Positions 26,601-33,933 of a stretch of 64,000 bases of DNA are shown here, piece after piece. Source of the stretch: Sphingobacteriales bacterium (GTDB lineage Bacteria; Bacteroidota; Bacteroidia; Chitinophagales; CAIOSU01); NCBI GenBank assembly GCA_027483645.1, contig JAIXUD010000009.1, positions 52,814 through 116,813 on the forward strand, read 5' to 3'. The first letter of the stretch is position 1, and each line of letters begins with the position of its first letter. A model generated the notes under the pieces. It did not search any database, was not told the DNA's origin, and saw only the letters and a list, made by a program, of their open reading frames with translations. The position numbers were made by a program, and so were the translations under genes.

Positions 26601-28104
26601 CGATACCTCCACCACACTTTGTTACCCCATACAGCTCAACTTTACCGATACTACGCAAGGAGGCTTTACCCGTATTTGGAACTTAGGTACGGGTTCACCG
26701 GTTCAGCCGGACCCGACAGTAGGTACGCTGTTTGATGAGCCGGGAAGTTACGATGTAAGTTTGATTGTAAGGACTTCCTTTGGCTGTAGCGATACCGTAA
26801 GACGAACCTTTAATGTGGAAGGCCCCGAAGGCGACTTTACCGTTAGCACCAGTGCCATCTGTAAAGGCGAAAGCATCACCTTCAACCTCTTCGATACTAC
26901 CGATGTAACATACTATACTTGGGACTTTGGCGATGGTACGGGTGCCAACCAGCAGTCTCCCATTACCCACCAATACGATTTTCACCCACCAAGCGGCCAA
27001 ACGGTGGTATCGCTTATCATGTGGTCTACCGACTCGGCGTGCGCAGCGACCGTGCAGAAGCCTATCACCATTCACCGCGTAATTGCTGATTTTGATAGGA
27101 ACGGTGAAACCGCCCTTGGCGATACTGCCCATTGTCTTGGCTCCACCGATGTCTTTACCAATACCTCCATTGGTGCCGATCAATGGAACTGGACCTTTGG
27201 CAACGGGGAGAGCTTCTCGGGCGAAACACCACCACAAATAAACTATGATAGCGCCGGTTTATACACCATTAGGCTTACTGTGAGAGACCAAACCCTCGGT
27301 TGCGTGGATACACTTGAAAAGACGCTAGAAGTTTACCCTACCCCAGTGGTAACAGCACAGGGTGGGACCATCTGCGAAGATGAATCGTTCCAGATAACTA
27401 CCACCTTGGTAAGCGCCTTCCCTGTCAACTATGATTGGACCCCTGGCGAGTCCTTGGATGATAGCACCATAGCCAACCCTACTGCTACCCCACCGCTTAC
27501 TACCGACTACCAAGTAATAGTTAGCGACAGTAACAGTTGCGCTGATACCGCGGCAACTGCTGTGGTGGTGTTGCTTCGCCCTAGCCCAATTGAGTGGGAT
27601 ACCATGATCGTAATTGGTGAAAGGGTAAACTTGAACGTAGACTTAGGTACCGGTTACACGTACGTATGGACCCCAACCGAAGGGCTATCATGCAGCAACT
27701 GTGCGGTGCTGGAAGCTAGGCCGCTGGAAGACACGGAGTATACTGTACTGATTTCGGATACGGGCGGTTGTTTCCAAGTACCTTCAATCTACCGCTTTGA
27801 AGTGAAACCGGAGACCACTATTGATGTGCCTACTGCCTTTACCCCAAATGGCGATAATAGCAATGATTTGATTTTTGTGCGTGGCTGGGGCATACAATCA
27901 TTGGTAGAGTTTAAAATTTACAACCGCTGGGGACAAATGGTATTTGAAACCACCGATATCAACCAAGGTTGGGACGGCACTTTCAACGGTAAGGAGCAAA
28001 ACAACGATAGCTATACCTACCATGCCGTAGTACAAACCTGGTTATTGGTGAACGGCGAATACAAAGTGCTCGAGAAAACCGGCAGCTTTAGCTTGGTGAG
28101 GTAA
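23671..28104 (+). CDS. Giant PKD-repeat surface protein with type B T9SS (CHU_C) sorting domain
   Basis: 1477 residues from ATG 23671; ATG 23695 (MKKAYLHIALLLG) gives a more standard signal peptide. The body is a chain of more than ten PKD and PKD-like beta domains with the repeated W.FGDG...... T.......G.Y.V.L.V.......C pattern, many with a Cys pair. The last 95 residues (from IDVPTAFTPNGDN, about 1383) are a gliding motility-associated CHU_C domain with YNRWGQMVFE and WDGTFNGK, the type B T9SS signal. The protein should be exported whole and held at the surface with help from a PorP/SprF partner, here encoded 3 kb upstream. Likely an adhesin or matrix component; no catalytic domain is visible. 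Confidence 0.93.
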   Translation: MANIERKLMKKAYLHIALLLGLILPYSIHAQITANPSSGCAPLSGVQFTGVPGATNISWDFDNGTSSSLANPSATFSTPGTYDVTYNATVNGSPVSFSTTVQVYGAPTANFRATTDTIGCTPFLVSFQDQSTSNGGASISQWEWAFGDGSTSTTGPNANHTYTLAGRFSVTLKVTDSNGCVATRTRTNQITTSKAPNVVLTNAPLSLNSCAPPFTVTFGASTSTSNSPTGNTLTYNWSFGNGTTSTLASPPAVTYTATGTYIVNLTVTDNLGCDSTITRTVLVDRPVASFYAQGAVNDTVCTFVKFVNQTLGASVSFQYGDGSAGTADTHTYNIPGTYQVTMFAFAGGCADDTTITIHVTDPVPAFTALPALTCDTFFNLQLINQSSPLGNAVWSVETPFGNSNYVGNNVNQPFNTPDTTEYVVWDDSLYFNITLYLTTNAGCRDSLSKTIVPIWPITSRFLVDSLLGCAPLPVTFSDSSEFASPIVRYDWYFGDGTSALGTDTVVTHTYTQPGEYEAILIIESQDGCIDTSIVRTIIVRGAPTPNFSVDATVLCQGDTLSFTNSSPATDSLDSWYYEVNGIPLPDHCPNDPNATWVVNMAPGTYPLSLEAGRNNCYTENTIASTIQVKGPYGHMEIDTDCQDRFTVRFNAITNNVDTTIWSMGDGSIYLSPSFTHTYTQTGDYVVTLTMASTDGCDPVVDIDTVRIRDMSITLPAQYNVCRGDTFNYRATAPVDVFGRCSRGYLWDFEPTTPLVNSGGPSAEYAFSTPGIKPISLYTQDENGCWDTTSTIVKVYGLDAAIAASDTVGCLPLTVNFTDATVSDTTIASWFWWFSDGFSFATTQNPSHTYNAPPFGTTQYEVFMVAIDEIGCFDTAFVSITPSIPSAAFSTVGTRFVCAGDTVRFRASINNYDTYDWDFGDSSGPSADTSAIAHQYTTPGTYNVTLNVTDSVGCPGTQTINQLVIVQGYPNAGFTSTGDTSTTLCYPIQLNFTDTTQGGFTRIWNLGTGSPVQPDPTVGTLFDEPGSYDVSLIVRTSFGCSDTVRRTFNVEGPEGDFTVSTSAICKGESITFNLFDTTDVTYYTWDFGDGTGANQQSPITHQYDFHPPSGQTVVSLIMWSTDSACAATVQKPITIHRVIADFDRNGETALGDTAHCLGSTDVFTNTSIGADQWNWTFGNGESFSGETPPQINYDSAGLYTIRLTVRDQTLGCVDTLEKTLEVYPTPVVTAQGGTICEDESFQITTTLVSAFPVNYDWTPGESLDDSTIANPTATPPLTTDYQVIVSDSNSCADTAATAVVVLLRPSPIEWDTMIVIGERVNLNVDLGTGYTYVWTPTEGLSCSNCAVLEARPLEDTEYTVLISDTGGCFQVPSIYRFEVKPETTIDVPTAFTPNGDNSNDLIFVRGWGIQSLVEFKIYNRWGQMVFETTDINQGWDGTFNGKEQNNDSYTYHAVVQTWLLVNGEYKVLEKTGSFSLVR

Positions 28105-28132
28105 GAGCATCAATTACCATATTGAAGCAAAC

Positions 28133-28170
28133 AAAGAAGCGCCCGGTTTACGCCGGGCGCTTCTTTGTTT
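28133..28170 (+). terminator. Strong bidirectional terminator between the CHU_C gene and glmM
   Basis: AAAGAAGCGCCCGG pairs perfectly with CCGGGCGCTTCTTT around a 6-base loop. T-rich and A-rich flanks on the two sides suit both convergent genes. Confidence 0.9.
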
Positions 28171-28229
28171 ATCGTAGATTGGATAGATTATAGTGAGGGC
28201 TGATCAACCATGAGGATATACTTGGTGCT

Positions 28230-29624
28230 TTACCCCTGTCCGTTAGTCAAATCCTTAATGTCGCTCATTATTTTATTGGCGAGGGTGTGCGCGGTGGTCT
28301 CGTTGGCACTCTCGGCATAGATGCGGATAATTGGCTCCGTGTTAGATTTGCGCAGGTGAACCCAATTCTCGTCAAACTCAATCTTCACGCCATCGATGGT
28401 GTTTACCGGCTGTTTCTTATACTTTTTGTGGATGTTTTTCAAAACCTCATCCACGTTCATTTCCGGCGACAATTGAATCTTGTTCTTGCTGATATAGTAG
28501 TTAGGATACTGCGAGCGCAACACCGATACCGACTTCCCAAACTTAGCCAAATGCGTAAGGAACAAAGCAATTCCCACTAAGGCATCGCGTCCGTAGTGCA
28601 GCTCAGGTACGATGATTCCTCCGTTGCCCTCCCCTCCTATTACGGCATTCACTTCCTTCATTTTGGTTACCACGTTCACTTCGCCAACGGCGGTGCCAAA
28701 GTGTTCACCTCCACGCTTTAAGGTGATATCCTTTAAAGCTTTGGTTGAAGAAAGGTTGCTTACGGTATTGCCTGGTTTGTGTTGCAAAACATAATCAGCA
28801 ATGGCAACCAAAGTATACTCCTCGCCGAAGCAATTACCATCGTCATTTACAAATACTAGGCGATCCACATCAGGGTCTACGGCAATACCAATGTCGGCTT
28901 TAGCTTTCTTTACTTCGCTAATCAGGCCAATCAAATTCTCCGGTAGTGGTTCTGGGTTGTGCGTAAACAGGCCATCAGGCTCGCAGCAAATCTCTACTAT
29001 ATTATTCACGCCCAATGCGCGCAACAACTTAGGTACCGCAATACCGCCAGTACTGTTCACGGCATCCACTACTATACGGAAGTCTTTGGCTTTAATAGCG
29101 GCAACATCAACTAATGGAAGAGCCAATATCTGTTCAATATGCCAGTCAATATAACCCTCTTTGGTGCTGTATACGCCTAGTTTACCAACTTCGGCAAAAT
29201 CAAAGTCACCTTTCTCGGCAATCTTTAATACGGTTTCGCCATCAGCTTCTGATATAAATTCACCATCGGCGTTTAATAGTTTCAATGCATTCCATTGCTT
29301 AGGGTTGTGGCTGGCAGTAAGGATGATACCACCTGTGGCACCTTCGTTTACTACGGCCATTTCCACGGTGGGTGTGGTGCTCAGGCCTAGGTCGATAACA
29401 TCAATACCTAATGCCAGCAAAGTGCCACTTACCAGTTGCTGTACCATTTGGCCAGAAACCCGTCCATCGCGGCCGATTACTACTTTATAATGATCAGCTT
29501 TTTTATTTTTCAACCAAACGCCATAGGCTGCTGTAAACTTCAGAATGTCGAATGGCGTTAGGTTGTCGCCCGGTGTACCCCCAATAGTACCGCGGATGCC
29601 TGATATAGATTTGATTAAAGTCAA
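28230..29624 (-). CDS. glmM: Phosphoglucosamine mutase-type phosphohexomutase
   Basis: The enzyme converts glucosamine-6-phosphate to glucosamine-1-phosphate for cell-wall precursors. With a TTG start at 29624 the protein has 464 residues and begins TLIKSISGIRGTIGG, the usual start in Bacteroidota. The catalytic phosphoserine is Ser105 in TASHNPKQWNALK, the metal loop is DPDVDR, the sugar loop is GEGNGG and the phosphate-binding loop is RKSNTEPIIRIY. Starts further upstream would add an unconserved extension and overlap the divergent methyltransferase gene at 29680. Some homologues act on several hexose phosphates, so the substrate is inferred from the family. Confidence 0.88.
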   Translation of the reverse strand: MTLIKSISGIRGTIGGTPGDNLTPFDILKFTAAYGVWLKNKKADHYKVVIGRDGRVSGQMVQQLVSGTLLALGIDVIDLGLSTTPTVEMAVVNEGATGGIILTASHNPKQWNALKLLNADGEFISEADGETVLKIAEKGDFDFAEVGKLGVYSTKEGYIDWHIEQILALPLVDVAAIKAKDFRIVVDAVNSTGGIAVPKLLRALGVNNIVEICCEPDGLFTHNPEPLPENLIGLISEVKKAKADIGIAVDPDVDRLVFVNDDGNCFGEEYTLVAIADYVLQHKPGNTVSNLSSTKALKDITLKRGGEHFGTAVGEVNVVTKMKEVNAVIGGEGNGGIIVPELHYGRDALVGIALFLTHLAKFGKSVSVLRSQYPNYYISKNKIQLSPEMNVDEVLKNIHKKYKKQPVNTIDGVKIEFDENWVHLRKSNTEPIIRIYAESANETTAHTLANKIMSDIKDLTNGQG

Positions 29625-29679
29625 TTTTTCCCAGTATTTTAGCACACGAAAATAGCACATTATTTCTATAAAACAGCAG

Positions 29680-30444
29680 ATGAACGAGGAGCCCGAGGCC
29701 ACCAAAAACGTAACCGATTGGTTCAAAGTATGGTTTGATTCGCCATACTACCACTTATTGTACCAGCACCGGGATGAGCAGGAGGCCGAGCGTTTCATTA
29801 GCAATCTTTTGGCCCACTTGAAGCCTAAATGGGATAGCCGCATTCTTGATCTTGCCTGTGGTGCAGGCCGCCACTCCATGTTTTTGGCTAACAAAGGCTT
29901 TGATGTAACGGGTGTGGATCTCTCCACCCGAAGCATCCGCCAGGCAAAGCTGGCCGAAATGGATAATTTGCACTTTTACCAGCACGACATCCGCAACTAT
30001 TTCCGCATCAATTACTTCGATTACGTCTTCAACTTCTTTACCAGTTTCGGGTACTTTGATAACGAAAGCGATAATGTGAAAACCCTTCGTGCCGCTAATT
30101 GGGGGCTCAAGGAAGGTGGTATAATTGTTATCGACTTCTTTAACATCCATACTGTATTGCAAAACCTAGTAGCAGAGGAAAGCAAAGTGGTTGGTGGTGT
30201 TACGTTCCATATCCAGCGGTCTGTATTTAACGACCGGATTGTAAAGGAAATATCGATAGTGGATGGTGGCGAGAAAGGCACCTTCACCGAAGCAGTGCAA
30301 GCTTTGGAACTTGAGGATTTCCAAAACTACTTCGCCAAAACGGGCTTTGTGTTAGAGCAAACCTTTGGTGATTATAAACTGAACCCATACGACCCGGAAC
30401 ACTCCGACCGTTTGATTATGATAGCGCGCAAACATGCTGGATAG
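29680..30444 (+). CDS. Class I SAM-dependent methyltransferase
   Basis: A 254-residue soluble enzyme with the SAM-binding motif I DLACGAGRHS (57-66), motif II with the acidic VTGVDLS, and a motif IV region with YVFNFFTSFGYF. The fold and the SFGYF segment fit the Methyltransf_25 group of small-molecule methyltransferases; the substrate is unknown. The gene is divergent from glmM with a gap of about 55 bases. It overlaps the following PAP2 gene by 11 bases, so the two are translated as a unit. Confidence 0.85.
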   Translation: MNEEPEATKNVTDWFKVWFDSPYYHLLYQHRDEQEAERFISNLLAHLKPKWDSRILDLACGAGRHSMFLANKGFDVTGVDLSTRSIRQAKLAEMDNLHFYQHDIRNYFRINYFDYVFNFFTSFGYFDNESDNVKTLRAANWGLKEGGIIVIDFFNIHTVLQNLVAEESKVVGGVTFHIQRSVFNDRIVKEISIVDGGEKGTFTEAVQALELEDFQNYFAKTGFVLEQTFGDYKLNPYDPEHSDRLIMIARKHAG

Positions 30445-31003
30445 CCTGCTTCAACTAGACCGTGATGCATTTGTCGCCATCAACAGCGGCCTTGCCAATG
30501 GTTTCTTTGATTTGCTGATGCCTATACTGCGACACAAATACACGTGGATACCACTTTACATTGCTGTGGCTGCTTGGTTTCGATACCGTTACCAGTGGCA
30601 GGGCCTGTGGTTTATCGGCTTTACGCTCATCACCTTCGCGCTTTGCGATCAAATCAGCGCTTCCCTTATTAAGCCTTGGGTAGAACGCCTTCGCCCCTGC
30701 AGGGAGCCTCAGTTGGAGGCACAGGTACGCCTGCTTATTAATTGCGGTAGTGGGTTTAGCTACCCTTCCACCCACGCTACCAACCACTTTGGTTTTGCTG
30801 TAATTGTGGGTACTTGCCTTTACAGGCATTATCGCTGGCCGCTTTATGCTTTGTTAGCCTTGGCCTTGCTGGTTTCCTTTGCCCAGATTTATGTTGGCGT
30901 GCACTACCCTGTTGATATAGTTGGCGGCGCAGTGTTGGGGAGCACGCTTGCGGGATTGGTTTGGGTTGTGGGAAGTGCGGTAAGGGTAAGGTTTTCTTCC
31001 TAA
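30434..31003 (+). CDS. PAP2-family membrane phosphatase
   Basis: A 189-residue membrane protein with about five or six hydrophobic helices and the three phosphatase signatures: KPWVERLRP (80-88), PSTHATN (111-117, His114) and the final VGVHYPVDIVGG (His157). Family members remove phosphate from lipid phosphates, including undecaprenyl pyrophosphate and phosphatidic acid, at the periplasmic side. The second motif has PSTH rather than the commoner PSGH. It is coupled to the methyltransferase gene by an 11-base overlap. Confidence 0.9.
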   Translation: MLDSLLQLDRDAFVAINSGLANGFFDLLMPILRHKYTWIPLYIAVAAWFRYRYQWQGLWFIGFTLITFALCDQISASLIKPWVERLRPCREPQLEAQVRLLINCGSGFSYPSTHATNHFGFAVIVGTCLYRHYRWPLYALLALALLVSFAQIYVGVHYPVDIVGGAVLGSTLAGLVWVVGSAVRVRFSS

Positions 31004-31016
31004 ACACAAAAATGCG

Positions 31017-31227
31017 CGTCATTGCGAGGAGCGACTTTGCCGATTTTTCATCGGCATGGGAGTGACGCGGCAATCCCCTCACCATGCTAGTGAAGTTCCT
31101 TAACCTAGGTTTCTATACATAATACGTTTTTGTCTTTAGCGGTTTGCGAGCATCATTCTCCGACTCATGGGATTGCCGCGTCACTCCAATCTCGCGAAAA
31201 GCTCGAAAGTCGCTCCTCGCAATGACG
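31017..31227. repeat. Large inverted pair of dispersed repeats, locus 2
   Basis: The left arm (31017-31078) starts CGTCATTGCGAGGAGCGACT, contains the hairpin GCCGATTTTTCATCGGC, and is followed after about 90 bases by a right arm (31168-31227) ending AGTCGCTCCTCGCAATGACG. Both arms nearly repeat those at 11393-11606. The element fills the space between the convergent PAP2 and pyrophosphatase genes. Confidence 0.8.
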
Positions 31228-31258
31228 TGCGCTTTTTGGCAATGACTATGTTCTATAA

Positions 31259-31296
31259 ACAAAACCGCCCAACCTGTAAGCACAAGCAGGGCGGTT
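31259..31296 (-). terminator. Terminator of the pyrophosphatase gene
   Basis: Read on the minus strand, AACCGCCC (31296-31289) pairs with GGGCGGTT (31270-31263) across an 18-base loop and is followed by a short T run. It lies about 20 bases after the stop codon. Confidence 0.7.
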
Positions 31297-31315
31297 GGTA
31301 TAAGATTAAGCCTAA

Positions 31316-33577
31316 TTATTGACCTACAACTAGAGTAGTAGCAGGGTCAACAAAATTGGCAGCAGGAGCACCAAGAACAACAGTATTTGTTGGCTCAGTA
31401 GCACCGGTAGCCTGGCCAATAGCGCCCGTTTCTACAGCAATGTGCGGAGCAATAATCAAAGCAACGATTGACATTAATTTGATCAAGATGTTCATTGATG
31501 GACCTGAAGTATCTTTAAAAGGATCACCAACGGTATCGCCGGTTACCGATGCTTTGTGGGCATCAGAGCCTTTGTATTGCATTACACCGTTAATCAACAC
31601 ACCCTTCTCAAAAGACTTCTTGGCATTGTCCCAAGCACCACCGGCGTTTGATTGGAACATAGCCATCAATACGCCCGATACGGTAACACCAGCCAACAAG
31701 CCACCCAATACCTCTGGGGCGGTCACACCAGGAACCCAGCTGTTCTGCCAGCCGAAACCAACGATAAGTGGGGTCAACAAGGCAATAAGGCCTGGGGCAA
31801 TCATTTCTTTAATGGAAGCCTCGGTAGAGATAGCTACGCATTTTTCATACTCAGGCTTGGCTTTGTACTCCATGATACCTGGTATCTCGCGGAATTGGCG
31901 ACGAACCTCTTCTACCATTTTCATGGCAGCGCGGCCAACGGCAGCAATAGTCAATGCAGAGAAGATAAACGGTATCATAGCACCGATAAACAAGGCAGCC
32001 AATACAGGGGCTTTAAAAATGTCGATAGAGCTGATGCCCGCAACACCTACGAAAGCAGCGAACAAAGCCAATGAAGTAAGCGCAGCTGAAGCGATAGCGA
32101 AACCTTTACCGGTAGCGGCAGTGGTATTACCCACAGCATCCAAGTTATCGGTACGCTCACGAACTTCTTTAGGCAAACCGCTCATTTCAGCAATACCACC
32201 CGCGTTGTCGGCAATCGGGCCAAATGCATCGATAGCCAATTGCATGGCAGTAGTAGCCATCATACCGGCAGCAGCGATAGCTACACCGTAAAGGCCAGCG
32301 AAAGCGTAAGAGAAGATGATACCACCAGCCAATACCAGGATTGGCAAAACAGTTGACTCCATGCCTACAGATAGGCCGCTGATAATGTTGGTAGCATGGC
32401 CGGTAGAAGAACCTTTGATGATGGAGTTAACAGGGCGTTTGCCCATAGCAGTGTAGTACTCAGTAATGATACTCATTAAAGTACCTACTACTAAGCCAAC
32501 CAATACCGCATAAAACACGCCATTGGCAGTAAAAGTATTTGAATTTACGCGACTCATTACCAAGTCGCCAGTAGGCAACATCCAGTGGATAAGGAAGTAT
32601 GAACCAATAACGGTGAAAATTACAGAACTCCAGTTACCGATATTCAAAGCTCTTTGTACATCGCTCTTATCATCTTTAATGGTAACCAACAAAGCACCAA
32701 CAATAGAGAACACCAAGCCCATACCACCAATAAGCATTGGCAAAAGGACAGGGGCAATACCGCCAAAGTTATCGGCAGATACAATCTCGCGGCCCAAAAT
32801 CATGGTAGCCAAAATGGTAGCAATGTATGAACCAAACAAATCGGCGCCCATACCAGCTACGTCGCCTACGTTATCACCTACGTTATCGGCAATGGTTGCC
32901 GGGTTACGGATGTCATCTTCAGGGATACCAGCCTCAACTTTACCTACCAAGTCGGCACCTACGTCGGCAGCTTTGGTATAGATACCACCACCTACACGGG
33001 CAAACAATGCGATACTTTCAGCACCTAGCGAGAAACCAGCCAATACCTCAAGGGCAGTAGCCATTTCATTTCCATTTACACCAGCACCTTCATTTACTAC
33101 AAACTTGTAGTAAAACACGATGAACAATGAGCCCAAGCCTAGCAACGCCAAACCTGCAACACCAAGGCCCATAACCGTGCCACCAGCAAAAGATACTTTC
33201 AAGGCTTGCTTTAAGCTCGTGCGGGCAGCTTGCGTGGTGCGAACGTTTGCCTTAGTGGCAATGTTCATACCTATAAAGCCAGCAAAAGCAGATGATATAG
33301 CACCAATAACAAATGCTACTGCTATTAACCAATGTGAATTGTGACCTAATGTGCCTGACCATCCCAACAATAAAGTGGTAGGAATTACAAATGCGGCAAG
33401 CATTTTCCATTCCGCTTTCAAAAACGACATGGAGCCGTCGGCTATATAACCAGCAAGCTCAACCATATTGGCATCGCCAGCATCTTGTTTAATTACCCAC
33501 CTTGATTTGAAGTAAGTGTACAACAGCACCAAAACGCCTAGTACTGGTAATACGTAAAGAATAGTTTGCGCATTCAT
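31316..33577 (-). CDS. hppA: Membrane-bound proton/sodium-translocating pyrophosphatase, K+-dependent type
   Basis: A 753-residue protein with about 16 membrane helices. It hydrolyses pyrophosphate and pumps H+ or Na+ across the inner membrane. The pyrophosphate/Mg site is visible in GGGIYTKAADVGADLVGKVE and DNVGDNVGDVAGMGADLFGS, with the further conserved GNTTAATGKGFAI. Ala in GNTTAA, where K+-independent enzymes have Lys (GNTTKA), puts it in the K+-dependent class; that class includes both H+ and Na+ pumps, so the ion is not settled. It is a single-gene transcript with its own terminator. Confidence 0.95.
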   Translation of the reverse strand: MNAQTILYVLPVLGVLVLLYTYFKSRWVIKQDAGDANMVELAGYIADGSMSFLKAEWKMLAAFVIPTTLLLGWSGTLGHNSHWLIAVAFVIGAISSAFAGFIGMNIATKANVRTTQAARTSLKQALKVSFAGGTVMGLGVAGLALLGLGSLFIVFYYKFVVNEGAGVNGNEMATALEVLAGFSLGAESIALFARVGGGIYTKAADVGADLVGKVEAGIPEDDIRNPATIADNVGDNVGDVAGMGADLFGSYIATILATMILGREIVSADNFGGIAPVLLPMLIGGMGLVFSIVGALLVTIKDDKSDVQRALNIGNWSSVIFTVIGSYFLIHWMLPTGDLVMSRVNSNTFTANGVFYAVLVGLVVGTLMSIITEYYTAMGKRPVNSIIKGSSTGHATNIISGLSVGMESTVLPILVLAGGIIFSYAFAGLYGVAIAAAGMMATTAMQLAIDAFGPIADNAGGIAEMSGLPKEVRERTDNLDAVGNTTAATGKGFAIASAALTSLALFAAFVGVAGISSIDIFKAPVLAALFIGAMIPFIFSALTIAAVGRAAMKMVEEVRRQFREIPGIMEYKAKPEYEKCVAISTEASIKEMIAPGLIALLTPLIVGFGWQNSWVPGVTAPEVLGGLLAGVTVSGVLMAMFQSNAGGAWDNAKKSFEKGVLINGVMQYKGSDAHKASVTGDTVGDPFKDTSGPSMNILIKLMSIVALIIAPHIAVETGAIGQATGATEPTNTVVLGAPAANFVDPATTLVVGQ

Positions 33578-33933
33578 AATTTCTGGGTTAGTGAGTATAG
33601 ATTTAAGTTACAGTGTGTTGTGTTGATTTCGGCTTTCCTTTAAAGAGCGCAAAAATACTAGAATGCTGGGGTTATTTCATAACACAGCTCACTATTTTTT
33701 AAACATAATGGATACAAAGTCTTGCAAGCTATACATACTGGGCAAAACATAAACTATGTTAAAATTGTTGGCCCTACGGCACTAATGTTGTCATAGGGCA
33801 CGTTCTAGAGTGGAGTTATCTTTCAAAATGCGCTTTCTATCCAACTTTGTTGTTAATCTAGATTTTCGGCAGTATGTTCACAAAAAGTATTCTGAGCGCA
33901 ACCAATAAGGGCAAAAATCAATAATAACACGCC
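33578..33933. other. Divergent intergenic region between hppA and the DUF3857 pair
   Basis: No gene is visible in these 356 bases. On the minus strand TATTTTTG (33657-33650) fits the -7 element and could serve hppA, but no clear -33 box stands upstream of it. GCCCTA (33772) and TAGGGC (33795 region) form a small hairpin of unknown meaning. Confidence 0.4.

Noticed and set aside
26134..27237. Minus-strand frames of 174 and 180 codons inside the CHU_C protein gene
   Set aside because: They are antisense shadows of a Gly/Thr-rich repeat gene and show no domain pattern.
29625..29726. Upstream extension of GlmM to ATG 29726
   Set aside because: It adds residues not typical for the family, overlaps the start of the divergent methyltransferase gene, and the TTG at 29624 gives the usual N-terminus.
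33578..33933. Riboswitch upstream of hppA or the DUF3857 genes
   Set aside because: Only one small hairpin is visible and no known riboswitch core could be recognised.
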